Made by a program: the position numbers and the translations under genes. From Rhodobacter sp. Har01 (GTDB lineage Bacteria > Pseudomonadota > Alphaproteobacteria > Rhodobacterales > Rhodobacteraceae), in contig NZ_JAJCTD010000011.1 of assembly GCF_020564565.1 (NCBI RefSeq), positions 1 to 46,893 on the forward strand: DNA of 46,893 bases, in the 5' to 3' direction. The notes under the pieces were generated by a model. The model was given only the letters and a program-made list of their open reading frames with translations, did not search any database and had not been told where the DNA came from. This document shows positions 1 through 6,811 of this stretch, one piece after another. Position 1 is the stretch's first letter, and the number at the start of each line of letters is the position of its first letter.

Positions 1-164
1 CCGTGCAGCTGCCGGAAGGCACCGAGATGGTGATGCCGGGCGACAACCTGAAGTTCGAGGTCGAACTGATCGCGCCGATCGCGATGGAAGAAAAGCTGCG
101 CTTCGCCATCCGCGAAGGCGGCCGCACCGTCGGCGCCGGCGTCGTCTCGAAGATCATCGCGTAA
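1..164 (+). CDS. tuf: Elongation factor Tu, C-terminal end (partial)
   Basis: The open frame from base 3 ends at TAA 162-164 and reads as the last 53 residues of EF-Tu domain III: PEGTEMVMPGDN, then the EEKLRFAIREGGRTVGAG stretch and a terminal KIIA. EF-Tu delivers aminoacyl-tRNA to the ribosome as a GTP complex. The 5' part lies outside the window. It is followed after 60 bp by rpsJ, the usual tuf-S10 arrangement, so the S10 operon here is probably partly read through from tuf. Confidence 0.95.
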   Translation, partial: VQLPEGTEMVMPGDNLKFEVELIAPIAMEEKLRFAIREGGRTVGAGVVSKIIA

Positions 165-224
165 CCAGAAGCGGTCGGGCGGGGGGTCCCCCCGCCCATC
201 CCTTTCCCGAAGGAAACCAACAAG

Positions 225-533
225 ATGCAAGGTCAGACCATCCGCATCCGGCTGAAAGCCTTCGATTACCGCGTTCTGGATGCCAGCACGCAGGAAATCG
301 TCAATACGGCGAAACGCACGGGTGCCCAGGTTCGCGGGCCGATCCCGCTGCCGAACAAGATCGAGAAGTTCACCGTTCTCCGTGGTCCGCACATCGACAA
401 GAAGTCGCGCGACCAGTGGGAGATCCGCACCCACAAGCGCCTTCTCGACATCGTTGACCCGACCCCGCAGACCGTGGACGCGCTGATGAAGCTCGACCTC
501 GCCGCCGGCGTCGACGTCGAAATCAAAGTGTAA
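225..533 (+). CDS. rpsJ: 30S ribosomal protein S10
   Basis: The product is 102 aa, the normal S10 length, with the N-terminal QTIRIRLKAFD strand and the GPIPLP loop. S10 is a 30S head protein and, as NusE, an antitermination factor partner. The start is set by the purine-rich GAAGGAAA about 8 nt before ATG 225. It is the first gene of the S10 operon, 60 bp after tuf and 12 bp before rplC. Confidence 0.98.
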   Translation: MQGQTIRIRLKAFDYRVLDASTQEIVNTAKRTGAQVRGPIPLPNKIEKFTVLRGPHIDKKSRDQWEIRTHKRLLDIVDPTPQTVDALMKLDLAAGVDVEIKV

Positions 534-545
534 GGGGGCATGGAA

Positions 546-1274
546 ATGCGCTCTGGCGTTATCGCAAAGAAGCTGGGCATGACCCGGCTGTTCCTGGAAG
601 ACGGCAAGCAGGTTCCGGTGACGGTGCTGCAGCTGGATGCCCTGCAGGTGGTTGCCCAGCGCACCGCCGACAAGGATGGCTACACCGCCGTCCAGCTGGG
701 GGCCGGCACGGCCAAGGTCTCCCGCACCACCGCCGCGCAGCGCGGCCACTTCGCGCGTGCGAACGTGGCCCCCAAGCGCAAGCTGGCGGAATTCCGGGTC
801 AGCCCCGACAACCTGATCGAGGTGGGCGCGGAAATCACCGCCGACCACTACCTCGCGGGCCAGTTCGTGGATGTCGCGGGCACCTCGGTCGGCAAGGGCT
901 TTGCCGGCGCGATGAAGCGGCACAACTTCGGCGGCCTGCGGGCCAGCCACGGTGTGTCGGTCTCGCACCGCTCGCACGGCTCGACCGGCCAGTGCCAGGA
1001 CCCCGGCAAGGTGTTCAAGGGCAAGAAGATGGCCGGCCACATGGGCGCCGCCCGGGTGACCACGCAGAATCTGCAGGTCGTTCGCACCGACGTTGCCCGT
1101 GGCCTGATCATGATCAAGGGCGCGGTTCCCGGTGCGGCCGGCGGCTGGGTCACCGTGAAGGATGCGGCGAAGAAGCCGGCCCACAAGGACGCCCCGCGTC
1201 CGGCGGGCGTGCGGGCTGCTGTCGCCGCTGCTGCTCCGGCTGCCGAAGTGGCTGCCGAAGGGGGTGAAGCATGA
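546..1274 (+). CDS. rplC: 50S ribosomal protein L3
   Basis: L3 is an early-assembly 50S protein near the peptidyl-transferase centre. The conserved RSGVIAKKLGMTR N-terminus and the RASHGVSVSHRSHGSTGQ loop are present. An ATG also occurs at 540, but the GGGGG Shine-Dalgarno (534-538) sits only 1 nt before it and 7 nt before ATG 546. ATG 546 also matches the usual MRSG start, so I prefer it (242 aa instead of 244). The last ~35 residues are an Ala-rich, low-complexity tail seen in Rhodobacterales L3. It overlaps rplD by 4 bp (ATGA), implying translational coupling. Confidence 0.97.
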   Translation: MRSGVIAKKLGMTRLFLEDGKQVPVTVLQLDALQVVAQRTADKDGYTAVQLGAGTAKVSRTTAAQRGHFARANVAPKRKLAEFRVSPDNLIEVGAEITADHYLAGQFVDVAGTSVGKGFAGAMKRHNFGGLRASHGVSVSHRSHGSTGQCQDPGKVFKGKKMAGHMGAARVTTQNLQVVRTDVARGLIMIKGAVPGAAGGWVTVKDAAKKPAHKDAPRPAGVRAAVAAAAPAAEVAAEGGEA

Positions 1275-1891
1275 AACTCGACGTGATCAAGCTGGACGGC
1301 GGCAAGGCCGGCTCCATCGACCTGGACGAGGCGCTGTTCGGCCTTGAGCCGCGCGCCGACATCCTGCACCGCGTGGTGCGCTGGCAGCGGGCCAAGGCCC
1401 AGGCCGGCACCCATTCGACGCTGACCCGCGCCGAAGTGTCCTACTCGACCAAGAAGATCTATCGCCAGAAGGGCACCGGTGGCGCACGCCACGGCTCCCG
1501 CAAGGCGCCGATCTTCCGCCATGGTGGCGTCGTCAAGGGCCCGACCCCGCGCAGCCACGCCCATGACCTGCCCAAGAAGGTGCGGGCCCTGGGTCTGCGC
1601 CATGCCCTTTCGGCCAAGCTGAAGGCGGGTGAGCTGGTGATCGTGGACAGCCTGGCGATGGCGGAAGCCAAGACCGCGATGCTGGCCAAGACCGTGTCCG
1701 AGCGGGGCTGGAAGCGCGTGCTGGTGATCGACGGGGCGACGGTCGACGCGAACTTCGCGCTGGCCGCCCGCAACATCGACGGCATCGACGTGCTGCCGAC
1801 CATCGGCGCCAACGTCTATGACATCCTCAAGCGCGACACCCTGGTGATCACGAAGGCCGGTGTCGAAGCCCTGGAGGCCCGACTGAAATGA
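1271..1891 (+). CDS. rplD: 50S ribosomal protein L4
   Basis: The product is 206 aa. L4 is a 50S exit-tunnel protein and in enterobacteria the autogenous regulator of the S10 operon. The tunnel-loop region KIYRQKGTGGARHGSRKAPIF is intact (residues ~58-78). It overlaps both rplC and rplW by ATGA, so translation is probably coupled through rplC-rplD-rplW. Confidence 0.98.
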   Translation: MKLDVIKLDGGKAGSIDLDEALFGLEPRADILHRVVRWQRAKAQAGTHSTLTRAEVSYSTKKIYRQKGTGGARHGSRKAPIFRHGGVVKGPTPRSHAHDLPKKVRALGLRHALSAKLKAGELVIVDSLAMAEAKTAMLAKTVSERGWKRVLVIDGATVDANFALAARNIDGIDVLPTIGANVYDILKRDTLVITKAGVEALEARLK

Positions 1892-2184
1892 CCGCGAAAC
1901 CCGAACACTACGACCTGATCAAGAAGCCGATCATCACCGAAAAGGCCACCATGGCCTCGGAGGCGGGGGCGGTGGTCTTCCAGGTTGCGATGACGGCGAC
2001 CAAGCCGCAGATCAAGGAGGCGGTCGAGGCCGTCTTCGGCGTCAAGGTGAAGGCGGTGAACACCACCATCACCAAGGGCAAGTCGAAAAAGTTCCGCGGC
2101 CGTCAGGGCGAGCGGAGCGACAAGAAGAAGGCCTATGTGACCCTGGAAGCCGGGAACACTATCGACGTCTCCACGGGCCTCTGA
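1888..2184 (+). CDS. rplW: 50S ribosomal protein L23
   Basis: The product is 98 aa, with the typical KKPIITEKATMASE N-terminus and a basic loop (KGKSKKFRGRQG). L23 lies at the tunnel exit and is the docking point for trigger factor and SRP. It overlaps rplD by 4 bp. A 162-bp spacer carrying a terminator-like hairpin and a palindromic repeat follows before rplB, unlike the tight spacing elsewhere in the operon. Confidence 0.98.
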   Translation: MTAKPEHYDLIKKPIITEKATMASEAGAVVFQVAMTATKPQIKEAVEAVFGVKVKAVNTTITKGKSKKFRGRQGERSDKKKAYVTLEAGNTIDVSTGL

Positions 2185-2203
2185 TAGAAGCCCGCGAATC
2201 CTG

Positions 2204-2236
2204 CGGCCCCGGCTTTCCGGGGCCGTCTGGTTTTCC
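2204..2236 (+). terminator. Hairpin between rplW and rplB (attenuator or partial terminator)
   Basis: GGCCCCGG (2205-2212), loop CTTT and CCGGGGCC (2217-2224) form a perfect 8-bp stem, 9 bp with flanking C-G. A short T run (2231-2234) begins about 6 nt after the stem. Because essential ribosomal genes continue downstream, it probably only attenuates transcription or protects mRNA ends. Confidence 0.5.
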
Positions 2237-2244
2237 CCCGGAAT

Positions 2245-2267
2245 CCGAATTTTCGACGAAAATTCGG
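2245..2267. repeat. 23-bp AT-cored palindrome, family member 1
   Basis: Perfect inverted repeat with 11-bp arms around one central base: CCGAATTTTCG, A, then its complement. It shares the core TTTTCG-A/T-CGAAAA with the element at 32995-33015 and resembles the 30-bp palindrome at 32962-32991, so it is probably a dispersed intergenic repeat. Here it lies inside the S10 operon between rplW and rplB. Confidence 0.7.
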
Positions 2268-2346
2268 TCCCGGGACACCACCGGGGATCTTCGGAGCCCT
2301 AAACCCCGGGTCCTTGCGACCCTGAAGCAAACGGAAGACAGTAATC

Positions 2347-3186
2347 ATGGCACTCAAGTCGTATAAGCCGACGACGCCTGGCCAGCGCGGGCTGGTTCTG
2401 ATCGACCGTTCGGAGCTGTGGAAAGGCCGTCCTGTCAAAGCCCTTACCGAGGGTTTGATCAGCCAGGGCGGGCGGAACAACACCGGACGTATCACCATGT
2501 GGCACCAGGGCGGCGGGGCCAAGCGCCTCTACCGCGTGGTGGACTTCAAGCGCCGCAAGTGGGACATGCCCGCTGTGGTCGAGCGGATCGAGTATGACCC
2601 GAACCGCACCGCCTTCATCGCCCTGGTCAAGTATCCCGATGGCGAGTTGGCCTATATCCTGGCGCCGCAGCGCCTGGCCGTGGGCGACAGCATCGTTGCC
2701 GGCGCCAAGGTCGACGTCAAGCCGGGCAACGCGATGCCGTTCAGCGGCATGCCGATCGGCACGATCGTCCACAATGTCGAGCTGAAGCCCGGCAAGGGCG
2801 GCCAGATGGCCCGCGCTGCCGGCACCTATGCGCAGTTCGTCGGCCGTGACGGCTCCTACGCGCAGATCCGCCTGTCGTCGGGCGAGTTGCGGATGGTCCG
2901 GCAGGAATGCATGGCCACCATCGGTGCCGTGTCGAACCCCGACAACAGCAACCAGAACTTCGGCAAGGCGGGCCGCATGCGCTACAAGGGCATCCGCCCG
3001 ACGGTGCGCGGTGTCGCAATGAACCCGATCGACCACCCGCACGGCGGCGGCGAAGGCCGCACCTCGGGCGGCCGTCACCCGGTCACACCTTGGGGCAAGG
3101 GCACCAAGGGCAACCGCACCCGCTCGAACAAAGAGACGGACAAGTACATCGTCCGCTCGCGCCACGCCAAGAAGAAAGGGCGCTGA
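2347..3186 (+). CDS. rplB: 50S ribosomal protein L2
   Basis: The product is 279 aa, standard length. L2 is a core protein at the peptidyl-transferase centre and subunit interface. Present are the N-terminal KSYKPTTPGQRG and the catalytic-centre region MNPIDHPHGGGEGRTSGGRH, containing the essential conserved His of the HGGGEG loop. rpsS follows after 3 bp. Confidence 0.98.
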   Translation: MALKSYKPTTPGQRGLVLIDRSELWKGRPVKALTEGLISQGGRNNTGRITMWHQGGGAKRLYRVVDFKRRKWDMPAVVERIEYDPNRTAFIALVKYPDGELAYILAPQRLAVGDSIVAGAKVDVKPGNAMPFSGMPIGTIVHNVELKPGKGGQMARAAGTYAQFVGRDGSYAQIRLSSGELRMVRQECMATIGAVSNPDNSNQNFGKAGRMRYKGIRPTVRGVAMNPIDHPHGGGEGRTSGGRHPVTPWGKGTKGNRTRSNKETDKYIVRSRHAKKKGR

Positions 3187-3189
3187 TCC

Positions 3190-3468
3190 ATGTCCCGTTC
3201 CATCTGGAAAGGCCCGTTCGTCGATGGCTATCTGCTGAAGAAGGCAGAGACCTCGCGCGCCTCGGGCAAGAGCGAGGTGATCAAGATCTGGTCGCGCCGC
3301 TCCACCATCCTGCCGCAGTTCGTGGGCCTGACCTTCGGCGTCTACAACGGCAAGAAGCATATCCCCGTCGCGGTGACGGAAGAGATGATCGGCCAGAAGT
3401 TCGGTGAATACTCGCCGACCCGGACCTACCACGGCCACGCCGCCGACAAGAAAGCGAAGAGGAAATAA
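3190..3468 (+). CDS. rpsS: 30S ribosomal protein S19
   Basis: The product is 92 aa with the canonical MSRSIWKGPFVDGYLLKK start and the GQKFGEYSPTRTYHGH motif. S19 is a 30S head protein that forms a pair with S13. It lies 3 bp after rplB and 3 bp before rplV. Confidence 0.98.
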   Translation: MSRSIWKGPFVDGYLLKKAETSRASGKSEVIKIWSRRSTILPQFVGLTFGVYNGKKHIPVAVTEEMIGQKFGEYSPTRTYHGHAADKKAKRK

Positions 3469-3471
3469 GCC

Positions 3472-3852
3472 ATGGGTGCGGAAAAGAACCCCCGCCGCGT
3501 GGCGGACAACGAGGCGATGGCGATTGCGCGCATGCTGCGCACCAGCCCGCAGAAGCTGAACCTGGTCGCGGGCATGATCCGCGGCAAGAAGGTGGACAAG
3601 GCCCTGGCTGACCTGACCTTCTCCAAGCGCCGCATCGCCGGTGACGTGAAGAAGTGCCTGCAGTCGGCCATTGCCAACGCCGAGAACAACCACAACCTCG
3701 ACGTCGACAGCCTGGTCGTCGCGGAAGCCTGGGTCGGCAAGAACCTGGTGATGAAGCGGGGCCGTCCGCGGGCCCGTGGCCGCTTCGGCAAGATCATGAA
3801 ACCGTTCAGCGAGATCACCATCAAGGTGCGTCAAGTCGGGGAGACTGCGTAA
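3472..3852 (+). CDS. rplV: 50S ribosomal protein L22
   Basis: The product is 126 aa. L22's beta-hairpin lines the exit tunnel and is a site of macrolide-resistance changes; that hairpin (residues ~82-105, rich in RGRPRARGR) is intact. The stop codon TAA shares one base with the ATG of rpsC. Confidence 0.98.
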   Translation: MGAEKNPRRVADNEAMAIARMLRTSPQKLNLVAGMIRGKKVDKALADLTFSKRRIAGDVKKCLQSAIANAENNHNLDVDSLVVAEAWVGKNLVMKRGRPRARGRFGKIMKPFSEITIKVRQVGETA

Positions 3853-4583
3853 TGGGTCAGAAGGTCAACCCGATCGGGATGCGCCTGCAGGTCAACCGGA
3901 CCTGGGACAGCCGCTGGTTCGCCGAGTCCAAGGACTATGGCAATCTGCTGCTGGAAGACCTGCGGATGCGCGAGTTCATCCACAAGGAAGTCAAGCAGGC
4001 CGGCGTCAGCAAGGTCATCATCGAGCGGCCGCACAAGAAGTGCCGCGTGACGATCTTCACCGCGCGCCCGGGCGTGATCATCGGCAAGAAGGGCGCCGAT
4101 ATCGAAACCCTGCGCAAGAAGCTGACCGCCTTCACCAAGTCGGAACTGCACCTCAACATCGTCGAGGTCCGCAAGCCGGAAGTCGACGCCCAGCTGGTGG
4201 CCGAATCGATCGCCCAGCAGATGGAACGCCGCGTGTCCTTCCGTCGCGCCATGAAGCGCGGCGTGCAGAACGCGATGCGGATGGGGGCGCTTGGCATCCG
4301 CGTGAACGTCGCCGGCCGTCTTGGCGGCGCCGAAATCGCCCGGACCGAGTGGTATCGCGAAGGCCGTGTGCCGCTGCACACCCTGCGCGCCGACATCGAC
4401 TATGCGCTGAGCGAGGCCGAAACCCCCTACGGGATCATCGGCGTCAAGGTCTGGATCTTCAAGGGCGAGATCCTGGAACACGATCCGCAGGCCCACGACC
4501 GCCGCCTGGCGGAAGCGGCCGAAGGCCCGTCGTCGCGCGGCCCGCGTCGTGAACGCGGCGACCGCGACCGCGAACGCGCGTAA
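3852..4583 (+). CDS. rpsC: 30S ribosomal protein S3
   Basis: The product is 243 aa. The reading frame is open upstream, but MGQKVNPIGMRLQ is the invariant S3 start at ATG 3852, one base into the rplV stop. A type II KH domain is visible with the IIGKKG loop (residues ~76-81). The C-terminal ~30 residues are an Arg/Glu/Asp-rich tail (RGPRRERGDRDRERA). S3 sits at the mRNA entry channel and has helicase activity with S4 and S5. Confidence 0.98.
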   Translation: MGQKVNPIGMRLQVNRTWDSRWFAESKDYGNLLLEDLRMREFIHKEVKQAGVSKVIIERPHKKCRVTIFTARPGVIIGKKGADIETLRKKLTAFTKSELHLNIVEVRKPEVDAQLVAESIAQQMERRVSFRRAMKRGVQNAMRMGALGIRVNVAGRLGGAEIARTEWYREGRVPLHTLRADIDYALSEAETPYGIIGVKVWIFKGEILEHDPQAHDRRLAEAAEGPSSRGPRRERGDRDRERA

Positions 4584-4596
4584 GGAGTAACAAGAG

Positions 4597-5010
4597 ATGC
4601 TGCAACCGAAGCGCACCAAATACCGCAAGATGCACAAGGGCCGCATCCATGGCGAAGCCAAGGGTGGGTTCCTGCTGAACTTCGGCTCCTTCGCCCTCAA
4701 GGCGACCGAGCCCGAGCGCGTCACCGCGCGGCAGATCGAGGCGGCCCGCCGCGCGATCACCCGCCACATGAAGCGCCAGGGCCGGGTCTGGATCCGCATT
4801 TTCCCGGATGTTCCGGTCTCGGCCAAGCCGGTGGAAGTGCGGATGGGCTCGGGCAAGGGTTCGACCGAATACTGGGCCGCCAAGGTCCAGCCCGGCCGGA
4901 TCATGTTCGAGATCGACGGCGTGAACGAGGAAATCGCCCGCGAAGCCCTGCGCCTTGGCGCGATGAAGCTTCCGGTGACCTCGCGCATCGTCGCCCGCGA
5001 AGACTGGTAG
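4597..5010 (+). CDS. rplP: 50S ribosomal protein L16
   Basis: The product is 137 aa, starting MLQPKRTKYRKMHKGR. L16 organises the A-site tRNA elbow region of the 50S subunit. Arg82, in VEVRMGSGKG, aligns with Arg81 of E. coli L16, the residue hydroxylated by the 2OG oxygenase YcfD/RoxA. A strong terminator follows directly, and a 2OG oxygenase gene lies downstream. In the standard S10 order rpmC would come next; here it is 1.9 kb away. Confidence 0.98.
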   Translation: MLQPKRTKYRKMHKGRIHGEAKGGFLLNFGSFALKATEPERVTARQIEAARRAITRHMKRQGRVWIRIFPDVPVSAKPVEVRMGSGKGSTEYWAAKVQPGRIMFEIDGVNEEIAREALRLGAMKLPVTSRIVAREDW

Positions 5011-5044
5011 GGGCAGGGGCGCAAGCCCCGACCCGGGAAACATG

Positions 5045-5072
5045 GCCCCTGCCGGAAACGGCGGGGGCTTTT
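5045..5072 (+). terminator. Strong intrinsic terminator after rplP
   Basis: A 10-bp GC-rich stem (5045-5054 with 5059-5068, one G-U pair) closed by a GAAA tetraloop is followed by TTTT (5069-5072). It marks the left edge of the non-ribosomal cassette interrupting the S10 operon. Transcription of rpmC onward therefore needs partial read-through or a new promoter. Confidence 0.85.
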
Positions 5073-5090
5073 CGTTGCAAGGAGCCCGCC

Positions 5091-5714
5091 ATGGCCGAGA
5101 TCACCTCGCTCTTCGTCACCCGCCTCTATCGCGCGCGGCTGAATGACCTCGCCCGCCGCAAGGTCGACCCCGAAGAGCTGCGCGACAGCTGCGAGGCCAT
5201 CGCCGACGATGACGAGGCCGGCCAGGCCTGGTGCGAGGAGCAGGGCTATCCCGGCTACACCTCCTATGCCTCGCTGAACGACCTGCCCTGGCGGTTCCCG
5301 ATCTTCGGTCTGGTGGAAAAGGCGCTGGACCGCCACGTCGCCGCCTTCTGCGACGACCTCGGCTTCGACCTTCAGGGCAGGAAGCTGAAATGCAACGCGC
5401 TCTGGATCAACATCCTGCCCCAGGGCGGCACCCACGCCAGCCACATCCACCCGCATTCGGTGATCTCCGGCACCACCTACGTGGCCATGCCCGAAGGCAC
5501 CAGCGCCCTGAAGCTGGAAGACCCCCGCCTGCCGATGATGATGCTGGCCCCGGTGGTGAAGAAGGACGCGGCACCCGAGCTGCAGCGCTTCGTCTACGTC
5601 AAGCCCTCGGTCGGCGAGGTCCTCCTCTGGGAAAGCTGGCTGCGTCACGAAGTCCCGATGAACATGGCCGAGGAAGACCGGATCTCGGTCAGCTTCAACT
5701 ACGGCTGGGCTTGA
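5091..5714 (+). CDS. Putative 2OG-Fe(II) oxygenase (TIGR02466/PF13759-like)
   Basis: The product is 207 aa. The double-stranded beta-helix signature of this family is visible: GGTHASHIHPHS (His118/His120/His122, metal-ligand region), then SGTTYVAMP, a distal WLRHEVPMN (His186) and the EEDRISVSFNY strand with Arg197 as likely 2-oxoglutarate anchor. Such enzymes couple 2-oxoglutarate decarboxylation to substrate hydroxylation; the substrates of this family are unknown. AAGGAG about 7 nt before ATG 5091 fixes the start. It sits 80 bp after rplP, downstream of a terminator, and its base composition matches the ribosomal genes. Hydroxylation of a neighbouring ribosomal protein is conceivable but unproven. 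Confidence 0.75.
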   Translation: MAEITSLFVTRLYRARLNDLARRKVDPEELRDSCEAIADDDEAGQAWCEEQGYPGYTSYASLNDLPWRFPIFGLVEKALDRHVAAFCDDLGFDLQGRKLKCNALWINILPQGGTHASHIHPHSVISGTTYVAMPEGTSALKLEDPRLPMMMLAPVVKKDAAPELQRFVYVKPSVGEVLLWESWLRHEVPMNMAEEDRISVSFNYGWA

Positions 5715-5720
5715 GAAGGA

Positions 5721-5749
5721 TTGAAACGGTATAGTTTCGATCCTATATT
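5721..5749 (+). promoter_or_regulatory. brnTA promoter with overlapping palindromic operator
   Basis: TTGAAA (5721-5726), a 17-bp spacer and TATATT (5744-5749) form a near-consensus sigma70 promoter. The inverted repeat GAAAC-GGTATA-GTTTC (5723-5738) overlaps the -35 box and spacer, the expected place for a BrnT-BrnA repressor complex to bind. The predicted +1 (about 5756) falls at the brnT ATG (5755), so the toxin mRNA would be leaderless or nearly so. Confidence 0.7.
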
Positions 5750-5754
5750 GCCCC

Positions 5755-6024
5755 ATGGAGTTCGAGTTCGACCCGGCCAAAAGCGCCGCCAACAAGGACA
5801 AGCACGGCATCGACTTCGTCGAGGCGCAGGCGTTGTGGCTGGATGGCGGGCTTGAGGTTGTCTTGTCGAAGGCCCGTTTGGCCGATGAGGAGCGTTTCCT
5901 CGCAATTGGCCGGATCGCTGGCAAGCACTGGACCGCGATCTGCACGTTGCGCGGGGAAGCGATCCGCATCATCTCGGTCCGGCGGGCACGGAAAGAGGAG
6001 GTAGGATACTATGAAGGCGAATGA
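5755..6024 (+). CDS. brnT: BrnT family ribonuclease toxin
   Basis: The product is 89 aa. The N-terminus MEFEFDPAKSAANKDKHGIDF, the EAQALW helix and the terminal IRIISVRRARKEEVGYYE are the BrnT fold signature, a RelE-like beta-sheet RNase. Known BrnT toxins cut mRNA and stop growth until BrnA neutralises them. It overlaps brnA by 14 bp, toxin first, which is the usual order. There is no Shine-Dalgarno before ATG 5755, matching the leaderless transcript predicted from the promoter. Codon use is less GC-biased than in the flanking ribosomal genes, suggesting acquisition. Confidence 0.88.
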   Translation: MEFEFDPAKSAANKDKHGIDFVEAQALWLDGGLEVVLSKARLADEERFLAIGRIAGKHWTAICTLRGEAIRIISVRRARKEEVGYYEGE

Positions 6025-6262
6025 GACCACGAAGGCACCCAAGGCAATCACGGCGGCCGAGTTGGACGAGAAGTTCGACAACGGTGAAGACGTCAGTGAG
6101 TTTTTCGACTGGTCCAAAGCCCGCCGCCCCAATCAGGAACCGCGGCGGGTGAACGTGGACTTCCCGGCCTGGATGGTTCGAGACCTCGACAAGGAAGCCG
6201 GGCGACTGGGCGTCACGCGGCAGTCGCTGATCAAGATGTGGATTGCGGAGAAGTTGGGGTAG
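6011..6262 (+). CDS. brnA: BrnA family antitoxin
   Basis: The product is 83 aa. The C-terminal half, VNVDFPAWMVRDLDKEAGRLGVTRQSLIKMWIAEKL, is a ribbon-helix-helix (CopG/MetJ-like) DNA-binding module. The N-terminal segment, including DVSEFFDWSKARRPN, is the BrnT-binding part of BrnA proteins. A very strong SD (GAGGAGGT, ~8 nt before ATG 6011) contrasts with the SD-less toxin and would favour antitoxin excess. It probably binds the 5723-5738 palindrome together with BrnT. Confidence 0.88.
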   Translation: MKANETTKAPKAITAAELDEKFDNGEDVSEFFDWSKARRPNQEPRRVNVDFPAWMVRDLDKEAGRLGVTRQSLIKMWIAEKLG

Positions 6263-6280
6263 GGTGCGCTACAGCGCACC
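6263..6280. terminator. Convergent hairpin between brnA and the PIN-like gene
   Basis: GGTGCGCT-AC-AGCGCACC is a perfect inverted repeat with 8-bp arms lying exactly at the tail-to-tail junction. It includes the stop codon of the minus-strand gene (6269-6271). There is no T run, so its role as a bidirectional terminator is plausible but not certain. Confidence 0.5.
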
Positions 6281-6697
6281 TTCGCCAGATGCCGATCCTG
6301 CTAAACGCTCCGTCAACTCGCTAACCGTCAGAATGGTTACCCCGAACGCCTCGCTCAACTGATGGCGACAAGACAGGAAGTGTTTGTCGTCGGTGACGAA
6401 CACGTCGCGTTTGCTTTCGATATGCCTCTCTAGATGAAGGCAGTCGCCGTGGTTCTGTCTGCCTACGATCCTTTCGATCTCCGAATACTTCGAGTCATCG
6501 CTGGCCCAGACAGATTTGTCCCATCCACCAAGGGGTGAGTCCCACACCGCGATTGGTGGTTCTTGGTTCTTGAGCTTCTTTGTGTCTTGAATGCCCTCGA
6601 TTGAGACACCAAAGAGTTCGACCAGACCGGCTGCTTCGAGTTTTCTCAGGGCCTTTAGGTCTGCGTTCCTGTCAACTGAAACTGTAAGCTTGCCCAT
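6269..6697 (-). CDS. Uncharacterised PIN-like protein
   Basis: The product is 142 aa from the ATG near 6697, which has an AAGGTGG SD about 6 nt upstream; a GTG at 6799 would add 34 residues with no sequence logic. The C-terminal half reads like the second half of a PIN-type nuclease: GDCLHLERHIESKRDVFVTDDKHFL, then a GVTILTVSEL strand and helix, matching the D-x2-H...vfvTDDk-fl pattern. The N-terminal acidic motif of classical PIN domains is weak (SVDRNAD), so activity is uncertain. No antitoxin-sized gene precedes it; it is convergent with brnTA, 6 bp apart. GC content is lower than the surroundings. Real gene likely; function not established. Confidence 0.55.
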   Translation of the reverse strand: MGKLTVSVDRNADLKALRKLEAAGLVELFGVSIEGIQDTKKLKNQEPPIAVWDSPLGGWDKSVWASDDSKYSEIERIVGRQNHGDCLHLERHIESKRDVFVTDDKHFLSCRHQLSEAFGVTILTVSELTERLAGSASGEGAL

Positions 6698-6772
6698 GCG
6701 AACCACCTTATCTCTGAACGCCAGTTGGATCGCATGGTGATGCAAGGTTCTTGGCTTGTCCACGAACGTTGA

Positions 6773-6811
6773 CCCCCAACTTCCCCCTTGCCCCCCCACC
6801 CCCTTCCCCCC
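6773..6811 (-). promoter_or_regulatory. G-tract element (potential G-quadruplex) on the minus strand
   Basis: Five C runs of 5, 5, 7, 5 and 6 bases (6773-6777, 6783-6787, 6791-6797, 6799-6803, 6806-6811) lie within 39 bp, giving five G runs on the minus strand with loops of 1-5 nt. This satisfies G-quadruplex rules. It lies in the 5' leader of the PIN-like gene and 120 bp before rpmC, and ends in CTATAC. The rest of 6812-6930 holds no gene; a small CCCTGC-AC-GCAGGG hairpin precedes rpmC. Confidence 0.55.

Noticed and set aside
3831..5972. Very long minus-strand open frames opposite ribosomal genes (also 2299-3834, 11123-12580, 42002-43936)
   Set aside because: They lie antisense to well-identified proteins, have no family resemblance, and arise from high GC content.
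6698..6799. GTG start at 6799 for the PIN-like gene
   Set aside because: It would read through the poly-G tract, giving Gly-rich sequence, whereas the ATG near 6697 has a good SD.
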